A model generated the notes under the pieces. It ran no database searches. It had not been told where the DNA came from and saw nothing but the letters and a program-made list of their open reading frames with translations. This document shows positions 52,653-62,612 of a stretch of DNA of 64,000 bases, one piece after another (within the stretch, counting starts at the first letter, position 1; each line of letters begins with the position of its first letter). Source of the stretch: JBBQXY01 sp038209195 (GTDB taxonomy: Bacteria; Chloroflexota; Ktedonobacteria; Ktedonobacterales; Ktedonobacteraceae); contig JBBQXY010000001.1 in the NCBI GenBank assembly GCA_038209195.1, positions 1 to 64,000 of the forward strand, written 5' to 3'. The position numbers and the translations under genes were made by a program.

Positions 52653-53195
52653 ATGAAAAGAATTTCTGTACGTGCTACCCATCGTACCAACAACCTTATC
52701 CAATCCTATATCTTACTCATATTTGGTGTAGTATGTCTTCTCCTCGCGTGGTTGTTACACCTCGACCCTCTCGTCTATCCAATCGGTGTGCTGGTCTTCG
52801 GCATTGGCACGCTCATCGCCTTCCTCTTTAACCCCGATCGCCTGGCAGTAGTGAGTTGGATGATGACGCTGATCGGCATTGAAGTATATTTTGTTTACAG
52901 GAATTCGATACCCAACAATCAAATATTGGCCACATTTCTGATGACTACCGCGATAGCCCTGCTGTTCGTGGCAATAATGGCGCGTAGGGGATATGTTAAA
53001 GCGGGTGCGTTGTCGCCAGCCATCATTATCGGGGTGATTGGTGTCTTTGAATATCTGCTGGTCGGACATATTATCCCCTTCGATACCGTTGCCTTTCCAT
53101 TGTCACTCTGGTTTCCCGGCATTGGCTTTCTGCTTTTTGGCCTGTTCTATTTGCTGACAAGCGGGAGAGCCGTCAATGGCAGATGGCACCGGTAA
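52653..53195 (+). CDS. Hypothetical integral membrane protein
   Basis: A 180-residue protein with about six TM helices (for example SYILLIFGVVCLLLAWLL, PIGVLVFGIGTLIAFLF, TLIGIEVYFVY, ATFLMTTAIALLFVAIMA, AIIIGVIGVFEYLLVG, WFPGIGFLLFGLFYLLTSG). N terminus basic and likely cytoplasmic. No family recognised. Monocistronic, convergent with the topoisomerase A gene. Confidence 0.65.
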   Translation: MKRISVRATHRTNNLIQSYILLIFGVVCLLLAWLLHLDPLVYPIGVLVFGIGTLIAFLFNPDRLAVVSWMMTLIGIEVYFVYRNSIPNNQILATFLMTTAIALLFVAIMARRGYVKAGALSPAIIIGVIGVFEYLLVGHIIPFDTVAFPLSLWFPGIGFLLFGLFYLLTSGRAVNGRWHR

Positions 53196-53267
53196 AGCAC
53201 CAATTGCGTGTTATGTATCACATCCAATTCGTGCTAAATTCGTAGCAAAAGGTCGATGTCCTGCCTC

Positions 53268-55763
53268 TTATGTCAACTTGACGACACTGAGGACGCGTCC
53301 GCCCACTAGTGGTAGTCCTTTTTTGGCGCGTGGAAACGCTTTTAGATCGGGGGCTTTGAGCGCCGTAACCTGTTCGCCGCCGTCTCCGCTCCAGGTGATG
53401 AGCAGTGTATCTTCCTCGCTGACAAGCATAGCGACGAGAATGCGATCTTGTTGTGCTAGCTCCGTTGTCACCACGCCAGCAGTAGCACGTCCCTTCTGTG
53501 GGTATTGGCTGATGGGCACCTTCTTCCCTAAACCTTGCTCTGTCACGACAAAGAGGCTCAGGAAACTGTTAATGCCAGTGGATAGCGAACTCTGTGAATT
53601 ATCAAGGTACACTGCACTGACAACCTGTGCTTTTGAGCCAAGAGCCATAGCAGCTACACCTTGACCCACTCGGCCTTGTGCGCGCAAGACATCATCGCTA
53701 AAGCGCAAAGTCTGGGCATTGCTCGTGGTAATAAAGTAATCGCCTTGTCCACGGGAAAGCAAAGCGCTGACAATGGCATCGCCATCGGCCAGTTTCATGT
53801 CCAGCAGACCATCCACGTCTGCCGTTTTATAATCGCTCAGGGGGGATTTCTTCACCTTCCCTAACTTGCTAAAGGTGACAAGGTAGCGATCCTCATCGTA
53901 AGATTCGACTGGCAGGATAGTCACCACCTCTTCGCCAGGGGCCAATTGCAAAAGTTTGCGCACTGCTTCGCCTTTGCCTGAACGCCCGGCGGCAGGAATG
54001 CGATGGGTCGCAATCTGGAAGACGCGTCCGCTAGAAGCGACACACAGCACATAATCTTGCGACGTTGTAGTCATGATCTGGCGCAATTGTTCATCGCCGC
54101 GCACGGGAGTATACACAGCATTGCCATTCTTGCCCCTAGGAATGTAGGTTTCGGCAGGGAGCACTTTTAGCGTACCAGCGCGGGTAAAGGCAACGCATAA
54201 AGGTTCGCGCTCGTGTAGACTGGCAACTTCTTTGATCGGTGCGAGAACATGGCCTTCAACGTCAATGGCTGTGCGCCGTTCGTCGCCATATTGCTTGATG
54301 AGCTGCTGCATTTCTTTCTTCAATAAGGCCAAAAGAGCTTTACGATCAGCCAGCAATAGCTCCAATTCGGCGATGCGAGCCTGCAATTCTTCTTTTTCAT
54401 TAGCGTATTTCCCGGCATCCAGACGCGTTACCTGCGCCAGGGTCATGGAGGCAATGACATCTGATTGAATAGGAGTGAGTTGATAATTCTTCTCAATCAC
54501 CTTACGGGCGGTAGCGCGATCTTCGGCTTGCTGGAATATTTTGACGATTTTATCGGCATTTGCTGCGCCAACGATCAACCCTTCGATGATATGCAGGCGT
54601 TCCTGGGCTTTGCGCAGATCGAACTGTGACCGTCGTGTCAATACGTCGATTTGATGCGTGTTCCAGTAGTTGAGCAATTCGAGCATGCCCACTTGCTTGG
54701 GCTGGCGCGCAGCCTGCATCGACTCGCCAAAGAGAAAGACCATCTGAAACGAAAGGGCTATCTGGAGGTCGGTCTCTACGAACAGTTGTGAGAGTGCCTG
54801 CGCGGCATCAGCATCTTTCCGCAGTTCCAGGACAATGCGCATCCCCTTCTCGGTATCGGTCTCGTCACGTACATCGGGCATTAAGCCTTCCAACTTACGT
54901 GCGTTGATAGCTTTCACGATAGATGCTTTCACTCTATCTCTGCCGATGGGAGGAATTTCCGTCACAATCAAGGAGCGACTGCGTGGTGTCTCTTCCAGGC
55001 GCACTTCTGCGCGGACAATCACGCGGCCTTTGCCAGTAGTAAAGTAATCTTTAATACCATCAATGCCGATTATACGACCACCCTGGCAAAAATCTGGTCC
55101 TTGAATATAGCCCATCAGTTGCTCAACATCCATGCTAGGACGATCAAGCAGGGCGATGCAGGCGCGCAATACCTCTACCAGGTTATGGGGTGGGATATTG
55201 GTGGATAGGCCAACGGCAATACCGCTGGATGGATTGACCACAGGTGGAATACGCCCTGGCATATAGTCCGGCTCAACAACTTTGGGGTCTTGCTTATAGG
55301 TCGGATGCAACGGAACGGTATCGCGCTCCATATCCGCCATCAGCGATTCAGCCAGAGGTGATAGGCGCATCTCGGTGTAACGATAGGCGGCAGGCGCATC
55401 ACCATCTTCGCTGCCCATATTGCCCTGGCCTTCAATTAAAGGGTAGCGCAACGTGAAGGGCTGGGCCATGCGTACCGCGGCATCATAGACGGAGGTATCG
55501 CCATGAGGATGATAATTACCGAGAATGAGACCAACGACCTCCGCGCTTTTGACTGTTGAACGCGTAGAGAGGTAACGAGCTTCGCGCATTCCCGCCAGTA
55601 TGCGTCTCTGCACTGGCTTTAAGCCGTCACGAGCGTCTGGCAGGGCACGGTCAGTCACGACAGAGAGTCCGTAGGTGGCAAAAGCTTGCGACATGATAAC
55701 GGAAAAATCTTCTTCGCGAATGATACCAGTTTCTATTCTATTATTTTCTGTAGTGCGCGCCAT
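53268..55763 (-). CDS. Type II topoisomerase subunit A (GyrA/ParC-like)
   Basis: An 831-residue A subunit. The catalytic Tyr is in AAYRYTE (Y129), and the quinolone-determining region GNYHPHGDTSVYD has T90-S91 at the positions of GyrA S83-A84. DNA-gate, coiled-coil and a six-bladed C-terminal domain follow. The expected GyrA box (QRRGGKG) is not present: the matching stretch reads SQYPQKGRATAGVV. That favours relaxing/decatenating topo IV over supercoiling gyrase, or a divergent gyrase. It begins 3 bp after the B subunit, so one transcript. Confidence 0.88.
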   Translation of the reverse strand: MARTTENNRIETGIIREEDFSVIMSQAFATYGLSVVTDRALPDARDGLKPVQRRILAGMREARYLSTRSTVKSAEVVGLILGNYHPHGDTSVYDAAVRMAQPFTLRYPLIEGQGNMGSEDGDAPAAYRYTEMRLSPLAESLMADMERDTVPLHPTYKQDPKVVEPDYMPGRIPPVVNPSSGIAVGLSTNIPPHNLVEVLRACIALLDRPSMDVEQLMGYIQGPDFCQGGRIIGIDGIKDYFTTGKGRVIVRAEVRLEETPRSRSLIVTEIPPIGRDRVKASIVKAINARKLEGLMPDVRDETDTEKGMRIVLELRKDADAAQALSQLFVETDLQIALSFQMVFLFGESMQAARQPKQVGMLELLNYWNTHQIDVLTRRSQFDLRKAQERLHIIEGLIVGAANADKIVKIFQQAEDRATARKVIEKNYQLTPIQSDVIASMTLAQVTRLDAGKYANEKEELQARIAELELLLADRKALLALLKKEMQQLIKQYGDERRTAIDVEGHVLAPIKEVASLHEREPLCVAFTRAGTLKVLPAETYIPRGKNGNAVYTPVRGDEQLRQIMTTTSQDYVLCVASSGRVFQIATHRIPAAGRSGKGEAVRKLLQLAPGEEVVTILPVESYDEDRYLVTFSKLGKVKKSPLSDYKTADVDGLLDMKLADGDAIVSALLSRGQGDYFITTSNAQTLRFSDDVLRAQGRVGQGVAAMALGSKAQVVSAVYLDNSQSSLSTGINSFLSLFVVTEQGLGKKVPISQYPQKGRATAGVVTTELAQQDRILVAMLVSEEDTLLITWSGDGGEQVTALKAPDLKAFPRAKKGLPLVGGRVLSVVKLT

Positions 55764-55766
55764 ATA

Positions 55767-57851
55767 TTAAACATCCAATTCCTTAATTTTGCGAGCGTGT
55801 TCGGCCAGAAAAGTGCGACGGGCTTCCGCGTTCTCATCTTCCATCAATTCTTTGACCAGGCGTGCCGCGAGGACGCCATCATCCATCGAAACACGTTTGA
55901 GGGTGCGTCGAGCAGGATCAAAGGTGGTGTCGCGCAGTTCTTTCGGGTTCATTTCACCCAGACCTTTGAATCGCTTGAACTCTAAATTTTGCGCCTCGGC
56001 ATGGGAGTTCATAAATTGAATACGGGCCTCATCGTCTAACAGCCAAACTACTTTGCCTTTGTATTTGACGGAATAGAGCGGAGGACAGGCAATAAAAACA
56101 TGGCCTTGCTCAATCAAATCGCTAAATTCCTGGTAAAACAGGGTCAGTAATAAGCATTGAATATGTAAACCATCAACGTCCGCATCGGTAGCAATAATAA
56201 TACGGTGAAATTTTAAGCGACCGATATCAAACGTATCGCGCGTGCTGGTGCCGAGCACGTTAATGATAGTACGAATTTCTTCGTTTTCGACGATGCGCCG
56301 GAGATCGGCCTTGGCAACATTTAATGGCTTCCCCTTCAATTTCAGGATAGCTTGGAATTCCGAGAAACGCCCCTGACCAGCACTACCACCGGCAGAGTCG
56401 CCTTCCACGATAAACAGTTCTGCTCGCTCAGGATCATTTGAATTGCAACGTAAAAACTTTTTAGAGAGCGTGGTATCAATCAACTCGCCGTTTTTTTTGT
56501 TACCGGTGCGAGCCAGTTCTTCGACCAGTTGCGCCTCGTTGCGGGCCTTCTGCATCTGTAAAATCTTTTTTAGCCACTCTTTGCCCGCGCTGACATTGTT
56601 CTCGAACCACTCTTTCAATCCTTCATCAACGACTGAGCGCACAATACCCTCGACGGCTGCGTTATTCAAGCGATCTTTCGTCTGGCCCTGAAATTGGGGA
56701 TTGGTCAGTTTAATGGAAATGACGGTATTCAAACCTTGTTGGATCACCTCTGGCTTGAAACCGTCATCTTCGCGGCTCTTGATCAGTTTCCACTTGAGCG
56801 CGTAGTCATTCACGACCTTCCTCAAGGCGGCCTTGAAGCCCGTTTCGTGAACACCACCATCACGCGTACGCACTGCGTTGGCGAAGCTGTATATCGTGGT
56901 TTTATAGCCAGCGGTCGGCTGCAATGCTACCTCGACCTGAACGCCGTCCTTCTCTTTGGCTATGCCAATGACTTGCTTAAAAAGTGGGGTATTGGTGCTG
57001 ATGGCCAGGTCGCGGACATAGTCTGGCAGGCCGTCGCGAGAATAGAATGTACGGCTGATCTGCTCATTGGTCGCTTCGTCCCAAGCGTCCAGGTGAAAGG
57101 AGACACCGCGATTCAGGTAAGCCCCTGCCTTCAGCCGACTTTCAATAGCCTCTAGCGAATAATAGGCATCTACATCAAAAATGGATTTATCATACAACCA
57201 GCGCAGTTGCGTACCATGCAATTTCGGGTCACACGGCGTTTTATGATGCGGCATAGCCGTGCCACGACTGAAAACCTGCGTAAACTGGCGACCATCTTTC
57301 CAGATAGTCAACTCGAGCTTTTCAGAGAGGGCATTGATAATGGTTGCACCAACGCCATGAAGGCCACCCGCAGTCTTATAAGCTCCCTCGGCAAACTTGC
57401 CGCCGGAGTGCGGGACAGTAAGAATAACGGTGGCAGCAGGGAGATAATCGCCCTGGTAGAGCATAGGGTCGAAAGGCATACCACGCGCTTCATCGCGTAC
57501 TGTCACCCAACCCTCTTGGTCGATGCTCAACCAGATATCTTTGCCATAGCCAGCAACTGCCTCGTCAACTGCATTGTCGAGAGCCTCCCAAATAAGGTGG
57601 AGTAGGCCAGAGGTCGAGGTAGAGCCGATATACATACCCGGTCGGTGCCGAATCGCAGCGATACCCTCTAATACCTGGATATCGGATGCTGAATATGTAG
57701 AGCCCTTTTTTGTGCGCGATTTGCTTTCAGCCTTGCTGGGGACGTGTTCTATTGGCTCATCACTGCTTTTTGCTATAAACATTGAAAGTTGATCATGAGA
57801 TGTATTTGAGCTATCTTGTATAGCGGAAATTGCTTTGGGGGAACGAACCAT
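55767..57851 (-). CDS. Type II topoisomerase subunit B (GyrB/ParE-like)
   Basis: A 694-residue B subunit. GHKL ATPase motifs: EALDNAVDEAVAG, DEARGMPFD and GLHGVGATIINALS. The transducer domain lies in the middle, and TOPRIM has FIVEGDSAGGSAGQGR and the Mg site ATDADVDGLHI. The N-terminal 55 residues are a low-complexity extension not typical of GyrB. ATG 57851 has an AGAGGT site. It precedes subunit A by 3 bp, an order seen in parE-parC and gyrB-gyrA pairs. Confidence 0.9.
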   Translation of the reverse strand: MVRSPKAISAIQDSSNTSHDQLSMFIAKSSDEPIEHVPSKAESKSRTKKGSTYSASDIQVLEGIAAIRHRPGMYIGSTSTSGLLHLIWEALDNAVDEAVAGYGKDIWLSIDQEGWVTVRDEARGMPFDPMLYQGDYLPAATVILTVPHSGGKFAEGAYKTAGGLHGVGATIINALSEKLELTIWKDGRQFTQVFSRGTAMPHHKTPCDPKLHGTQLRWLYDKSIFDVDAYYSLEAIESRLKAGAYLNRGVSFHLDAWDEATNEQISRTFYSRDGLPDYVRDLAISTNTPLFKQVIGIAKEKDGVQVEVALQPTAGYKTTIYSFANAVRTRDGGVHETGFKAALRKVVNDYALKWKLIKSREDDGFKPEVIQQGLNTVISIKLTNPQFQGQTKDRLNNAAVEGIVRSVVDEGLKEWFENNVSAGKEWLKKILQMQKARNEAQLVEELARTGNKKNGELIDTTLSKKFLRCNSNDPERAELFIVEGDSAGGSAGQGRFSEFQAILKLKGKPLNVAKADLRRIVENEEIRTIINVLGTSTRDTFDIGRLKFHRIIIATDADVDGLHIQCLLLTLFYQEFSDLIEQGHVFIACPPLYSVKYKGKVVWLLDDEARIQFMNSHAEAQNLEFKRFKGLGEMNPKELRDTTFDPARRTLKRVSMDDGVLAARLVKELMEDENAEARRTFLAEHARKIKELDV

Positions 57852-57890
57852 CTACCTCTTACCTCTCTTCAAAAGCATTTGTTGCCTATC

Positions 57891-57919
57891 AGCATACAGC
57901 CAAAGTAGCTGAAAGTCAA
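57891..57919 (-). promoter_or_regulatory. Sigma-70-type promoter of the topoisomerase operon
   Basis: TTGACT (57919-57914, five of six bases) and TATGCT (57896-57891, four of six) with an exact 17-bp spacer, about 40 bp before the B-subunit ATG. Confidence 0.5.
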
Positions 57920-57970
57920 GCGATTTTTAGACCAAAAGTTCTTAAAATTATGTTTCTCTTCATGTGATAA

Positions 57971-58119
57971 GTGGGGATGCAAGGGGCGACAGCCCCTTGA
58001 CTGCACCCTGTCTGCACCCTGTCCGGGGGACAGGTAATACAGGTAATAGGGCTGCGCCCTAGTCTTCCCTCTTTTCCCCGCCGCCGAAGGCGGCCAATCA
58101 ATTCAAGAGAAACAAAGCA
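57971..58119. repeat. Intergenic repeat family, copy 1
   Basis: Begins GTGGGGATGCAAGGGG and ends GAAACAAAGCA. It consists of successive GC-rich palindromes (GGGGCGACAGCCCC-type, CTGTCCGGGGGACAG, GGGCTGCGCCC, GCCGCCGAAGGCGGC) plus short repeats CTGCACCCTGT and CAGGTAATA. A second copy in the same orientation lies at 59686-59854 beyond the XRE-TPR gene. Confidence 0.85.
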
Positions 58120-58300
58120 TTATCAACAACGCAGTAGGAAACTATCGTGAACAATGTTGCTATTACACCGTACTTTTGCCTAATCTGGATGTGAGATACA
58201 ACAAGTATAGCCCATAGTTCGTACATAAAATACGGCAAGATTTTTGTAAATAATCTTACCTTGCCTATATTACACTATACTAGGAAGGATCAATGGAGGT

Positions 58301-59653
58301 ATGCCCCGCCCCCCAAAGCATGTTCCTCCAAATACACTTGGAGGCCGCATTAGAGCTGCGCGCGAAAATCTACATCTTTCGTTAGCGAATGTCGCAGGTG
58401 ACCGTTACAGTACGAGCTTAATCTCTCAAATAGAGCGGAATCGTGTTGAACCATCACAAGAGAGCCTTGAGTTTTTAGCGCAAAGGTTAACATTACCATT
58501 AGAAGAACTGAAATTACTGGTACAACAACAACGGGAAGCGGAGGTGCAGGATCATCAAGTACACCTCCTCGAGACGCTCTATAGCAAGGCTGCCCAAGCC
58601 TTCGCAGCGAAACAACCATACGAGGTCTTGAGGTTGCTAAAAGGTTTGAATTTCTCACGTATTGCGCCTGAACTCCGTTGGCGTTTCGCGGCCCTGCGAG
58701 GTCAATGTTACTTTCGAATACGACAATTTCTTGCTGCCCAGAAAGATTTTCTGTACGCGACAATTGAACAACCTTTGTTTATTCCTGCTGAGCAGCATAA
58801 AGAGGTGATGGATTTACATCTGCATCTAGCAGCCGCACTGCGTGAATTAGAGCAACCCGACGCAGCCTTTGAAGAATTTCAGGCTGCATTGAACATGATG
58901 GATGCTAATTCACCGCTGAACTACGTTGCCGAGACGCACTGGGGTATGTCTTTGATTGCCTTCCAAAGGGCAAATAAGTCAGAATGCCCTCACAAGAAGG
59001 AAGACCAGTATGATATAGCCCTGACCCATGCCGAAAACGCCAGTGCCTTATATCGTGTAATCGGTGATGAGGTGCGACTCGCGTTATTGAGATGCCATAT
59101 TGCCTTAATTCATCAAGAGCAAGGACACGTAGATGATGCGCGTAAGGCACTTGATACACTGTTACAGAAGTGGTTACCGGAACTCGAGCAAGAAGTTCGC
59201 TCGCCAGACGGCGATGAGCTACATCTTACAGAAATTAGCAATCTTGTCTCAGCCGTTGCTTGTTCTTTAGCTGGCGTTGCCTACCAAGTAGAAAACTTCG
59301 ATGCAGCACTGACGTATGTGCAACAGGCAAGGTACGCGGGTGACTTTAGCAATAAGCTGCGCAAGGCTGAAGCCGCTATGATGCAGGGACGAATACTGGA
59401 AGCGGTTCATATGTACGAGCAGGCCGAAGCAGCATTTCGAGAGGCAATAGACATTCTAGCCGAGACAGAACGGCTTGCCGCCCGTATTCGGGCATACGAT
59501 TTGCTCGGTCGGCATCTTCTCAAAACAGGAAAGACCAAAGAAGGTGAACAAGAGTTAGACCATGCGCAACATCTCTCCCACCTGGCCTCAGTTTTTACCA
59601 GCACCACTATCGAGGTTGAGTCCGAACGCGCTGATATAGCACAGCTTAGATAA
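58301..59653 (+). CDS. XRE-family HTH regulator with TPR domain
   Basis: A 450-residue regulator. The XRE HTH occupies about residues 12-70 (GGRIRAARENLHLSLANVAGD, then STSLISQIERNRVEPS), followed by TPR-like helical repeats from about 90 to 440. The general layout matches Chloroflexota/Firmicutes peptide-responsive (PlcR/Rap-like) or SARP-like TPR regulators; the signal is unknown. The ATG at 58301 has AAGGAT at 10 bases. It sits between two copies of the palindromic repeat, and upstream DNA is AT-rich. Confidence 0.85.
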   Translation: MPRPPKHVPPNTLGGRIRAARENLHLSLANVAGDRYSTSLISQIERNRVEPSQESLEFLAQRLTLPLEELKLLVQQQREAEVQDHQVHLLETLYSKAAQAFAAKQPYEVLRLLKGLNFSRIAPELRWRFAALRGQCYFRIRQFLAAQKDFLYATIEQPLFIPAEQHKEVMDLHLHLAAALRELEQPDAAFEEFQAALNMMDANSPLNYVAETHWGMSLIAFQRANKSECPHKKEDQYDIALTHAENASALYRVIGDEVRLALLRCHIALIHQEQGHVDDARKALDTLLQKWLPELEQEVRSPDGDELHLTEISNLVSAVACSLAGVAYQVENFDAALTYVQQARYAGDFSNKLRKAEAAMMQGRILEAVHMYEQAEAAFREAIDILAETERLAARIRAYDLLGRHLLKTGKTKEGEQELDHAQHLSHLASVFTSTTIEVESERADIAQLR

Positions 59654-59685
59654 CACATAATCTGTGCTATATCATCTTTTGACGA

Positions 59686-59854
59686 GTGGGGATGCAAGGG
59701 GCCGCGCCCCTTGACTGCACCCTGTCCGCACCCTGCCTGCACCCTGTCCGGGGGACAGGTAATAGCAGGTAATACAGGTAATAGGGCTGCGCCCTAGTTT
59801 TTCCTCTCCTCCTGCCGCCGCAGGCGGCAAGTCATATGAAGTGAAACAAAGCAC
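59686..59854. repeat. Intergenic repeat family, copy 2
   Basis: Same start (GTGGGGATGCAAGGGG), the same four hairpin units and end (GAAACAAAGCA) as the copy at 57971, with an extra CTGCACCCTG/CAGGTAATA unit, so about 20 bp longer. It lies 32 bp past the regulator's stop. Direct orientation with copy 1. Confidence 0.85.
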
Positions 59855-59979
59855 AAGTGCTTCTATTCCTGATTGATTACTGCTTTCCTTTGAGCTATAT
59901 ACACTAGTGAGATGATATACTATATTACAATCCAAGGATTGGAAGAGACTAAAGGACCATTGGGCAAGAGGAAATAGCG

Positions 59980-60711
59980 ATGACAAAACCAATTACGGGA
60001 CAATACGAGTACCTACACCGCTCTGGTGTAGGGCTCGACTACTTTACCTCGCGCATCGACCGCCTTACACTTTTGCCAAATGGACGCTTCACGCTGATCA
60101 TTCAAGAAAGCAGTCGCGTCTCCAATGCGGCGAAGTCATTGATGAACGGTCAGCCAGTTTCGGCGCACGCGCCGGAGGTGAGACGGGAAGGGACGTATAG
60201 CGCGCAAGGGAATACACTCTCCTTCCTTTTCGACGATGGCTCACAAGAAGATGGGCAAGCGGCCTGGAATGGTGAAGGCATGCAGTTTGGTCCCAATTTT
60301 TTTACGAAGGTTTCAGATTCGACGCTGCTGCCGCCCACACACCGTCTCAAAAAAGATATGGATGATATCGCCAAAGGATTAAAAATTGCTGGTACTATTG
60401 GCAGTATGGCAGCTAAGGCCGTAAAAACAGTGCAAGGAACGATCCAAACGACTCAGGGTGCTGGTGCCAACGCAACGCCACAAGCTGTACCAACGCAGAA
60501 TGAGGTAGTGTACCCACAACCAATGCCACAACAACCTGCTCCGCCTAAACCAGCTCAACCGGTTGCGCCTATATATACCCCACCTCCTGTTCAACAAGCC
60601 GCAACGCCCACACCGCAAAAAGCGCAGGAAGCGGTCTTCTGTGACCAATGTGGAGCGCGCGTGCGATCAGGAAAACGTTTCTGCAATAGTTGTGGTGCGC
60701 AGTTGCCGTAG
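59980..60711 (+). CDS. Zinc-ribbon protein with Pro-rich linker
   Basis: A 243-residue protein. The N-terminal domain of about 115 residues has a lipocalin-like, beta-rich profile with a repeated GxYxYxxxxG/GTYSAQGNTLSF core, followed by a short hydrophobic/amphipathic part, a Pro/Gln-rich linker and a C-terminal zinc ribbon (CDQCGARVRSGKRFCNSCG). Not a recognised family. The start has AAGAGG at 8 bases. It ends 8 bp before the convergent J-domain gene. Confidence 0.65.
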   Translation: MTKPITGQYEYLHRSGVGLDYFTSRIDRLTLLPNGRFTLIIQESSRVSNAAKSLMNGQPVSAHAPEVRREGTYSAQGNTLSFLFDDGSQEDGQAAWNGEGMQFGPNFFTKVSDSTLLPPTHRLKKDMDDIAKGLKIAGTIGSMAAKAVKTVQGTIQTTQGAGANATPQAVPTQNEVVYPQPMPQQPAPPKPAQPVAPIYTPPPVQQAATPTPQKAQEAVFCDQCGARVRSGKRFCNSCGAQLP

Positions 60712-60719
60712 ATGATAAT

Positions 60720-61007
60720 TTACCTGGCCTGATCTTTCGTCAAATATTCGTAGGCGGCTATGATACGCTGCATTTGTTGTTGGTTGCCACCACGGTCGGG
60801 ATGATACTTTTTGGCAAGCGTGCGATAGCGACGTTTGATTTGCTGCGGTGTCGCATTCGATGGTAATCCCAGCACATTCAAAGCTTGTTGGCGTTCAATT
60901 AATGCGCGCGCAGGATTGGCTCGATTTTCCCACAAGGCTTTCATACTCAGGCGCAATACGTCCCAAAAGAGCGATGCAAATGACTTGGGTGGTGGCTGTG
61001 AATTCAT
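60720..61007 (-). CDS. Small J-domain protein
   Basis: A 95-residue protein. The C-terminal 60 residues are a J domain (ALNVLGLPSNATPQQIKRRYRTLAKKYHPDRGG with the HPD motif), and the N-terminal 35 are basic/aromatic. No Gly/Phe or zinc finger regions. It would stimulate a DnaK-family chaperone at a specific site; the N terminus may be amphipathic and membrane-associated. AAGGAA precedes the ATG. Confidence 0.85.
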   Translation of the reverse strand: MNSQPPPKSFASLFWDVLRLSMKALWENRANPARALIERQQALNVLGLPSNATPQQIKRRYRTLAKKYHPDRGGNQQQMQRIIAAYEYLTKDQAR

Positions 61008-61178
61008 GCAGTATTTCCTTGCACCTGTAACAAAATCTTATCTCTGTTATATACTATACGCTTTTCTACGGGTTAGAGTTACCTATGAAACGTGACAGCA
61101 CCGTGAATCGTACAACCCTTATGGATATTGAGGTTCTCATTTGAGACGTGATAACCGTGAACGAGGAAACGTATAACT

Positions 61179-62456
61179 ATGAATGCGAAAGCACTACAAA
61201 CGTCAGAAAAACGTAGGTCTGATGTGCCACAAGAAGCTGTGGAGACTGCAGCCAAGGACGCCAAACCTTTCATGGCTTTTATGAAAAAGTTTGGCAACGA
61301 TTGGACGATGAATCTCTCTGCTGCCCTGGCGTATAACCTCCTGATGGCTATCTTCCCAATCGCCGTGGCTGTCCTGGCAATCCTAGGCCTTGTGCTGGGT
61401 ACACTTAGCCCTACTACATATGCTACAGTAAAATCACAAATTACCACTGTCTTTCCCCAAGGTGCATCGAGCGGTATTATCGACTCTGTTGCCATCCAAC
61501 TAAAGCGGTCTTCTGGCCTGCTAAGCGTTATCGCTATTGTGCTGGCCCTCTTCAACGGTTCGCGCCTTTTTATCCTGATGGAAGGCTGCTTTGGTATTAT
61601 CTACCATATACGGCAGCGAAAATTCCTACAGCAGAACTTTATGGCCCTGGGTATGCTGATACTTTTTATTATTCTGATACCAGTGATGGTCATTGCTGCC
61701 GCTGCTCCTGCATTTATATTGTCACTCTCCCAAAGAATTGGTTTCACCTTTCCGGGCGGTGGAGTACTGGCGACATTACTGGGTATACTGGGAGGTTTGA
61801 TCGCAGCCTATATCCTTTTCCAAGCCATTTATATTATAGTGCCTAACCAGCGCATCAGTTTCCGCCATAGCTGGCTTGGGGCAGTGGTAGCCGCTGTCTT
61901 ATTGCAAGTTTACCTGATACTCTTTCCGTTGTACGTCTCGCACTTTCTGACAGGGTATGCCGCCTCCATCAGTTCGATTGTGATCCTGCTGATATTCTTT
62001 TATTACTTCGCGGTGATCCTGTTGTTAGGCTCCGAGGTCAACGCGTTCTTCTCCGAAGGTATCACCTCAACCCCTACAGATCTAGTAACGATGGTACATA
62101 TCTCGACCAACCATCTACCCAAAGAAACAGGTGAAAAAGAAAAGCAGGCCAACCCTTCACACAAGAAGGCCCCTACCGGGGATACTGCTGCTAAGACTCA
62201 CCTGGATGATAGCGTAAACAATCCCGACCTGAAAGCTTCTGCCGTTTTGATGAAAACTGCATCATCCAACGAACAGGATGGCCATCAAGTTACTCAACCG
62301 GTGCAAGAAAAAGGGAGCCACGAGAAGAAAGAGAAAAATAAGAAGGATAAGGCAAAAACATCTGGTTCGACAGCAATCGCTACGGTTTCGGCGGTGGCAG
62401 GTACAGCGTTGGCTTTTGTGGTTGAATTGGTGCGTTTACGACGGAGCAAGACGTAA
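61179..62456 (+). CDS. YihY/BrkB-family membrane protein
   Basis: A 425-residue protein. Six TM helices lie in residues 30-290, with the family motif NLSAALAYNLLMAIFPIAVAV, the NGSRLFILMEGCF region and a terminal YYFAVILLLGSEVNAFF. A Lys/Ser-rich cytoplasmic tail of about 110 residues ends with a short hydrophobic patch. YihY/BrkB is a widespread inner-membrane family of unknown function, first annotated as a virulence factor or RNase BN. GAGGA upstream. Confidence 0.85.
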   Translation: MNAKALQTSEKRRSDVPQEAVETAAKDAKPFMAFMKKFGNDWTMNLSAALAYNLLMAIFPIAVAVLAILGLVLGTLSPTTYATVKSQITTVFPQGASSGIIDSVAIQLKRSSGLLSVIAIVLALFNGSRLFILMEGCFGIIYHIRQRKFLQQNFMALGMLILFIILIPVMVIAAAAPAFILSLSQRIGFTFPGGGVLATLLGILGGLIAAYILFQAIYIIVPNQRISFRHSWLGAVVAAVLLQVYLILFPLYVSHFLTGYAASISSIVILLIFFYYFAVILLLGSEVNAFFSEGITSTPTDLVTMVHISTNHLPKETGEKEKQANPSHKKAPTGDTAAKTHLDDSVNNPDLKASAVLMKTASSNEQDGHQVTQPVQEKGSHEKKEKNKKDKAKTSGSTAIATVSAVAGTALAFVVELVRLRRSKT

Positions 62457-62612
62457 CCTGCTTGCTTGCTTGACGTCGCTTTACTCATCTGTTACACTTT
62501 GAGATAATTTACATCCAGCATATTGATACATCACTATATGAATCCCAGCAGATCATCCCAGTGAATGTATCCAATACTACAATCAAACGCCAGTAACGAG
62601 AAGGTCGGAAGC

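Noticed and set aside
53268..57851. Evidence that this is near oriC because gyrase genes are present
   Set aside because: No dnaA, dnaN or recF genes are nearby, and the A subunit looks more like topo IV.
57971..59854. CRISPR array
   Set aside because: Repeats are only two, long, palindromic and far apart, with no regular spacers and no cas genes.
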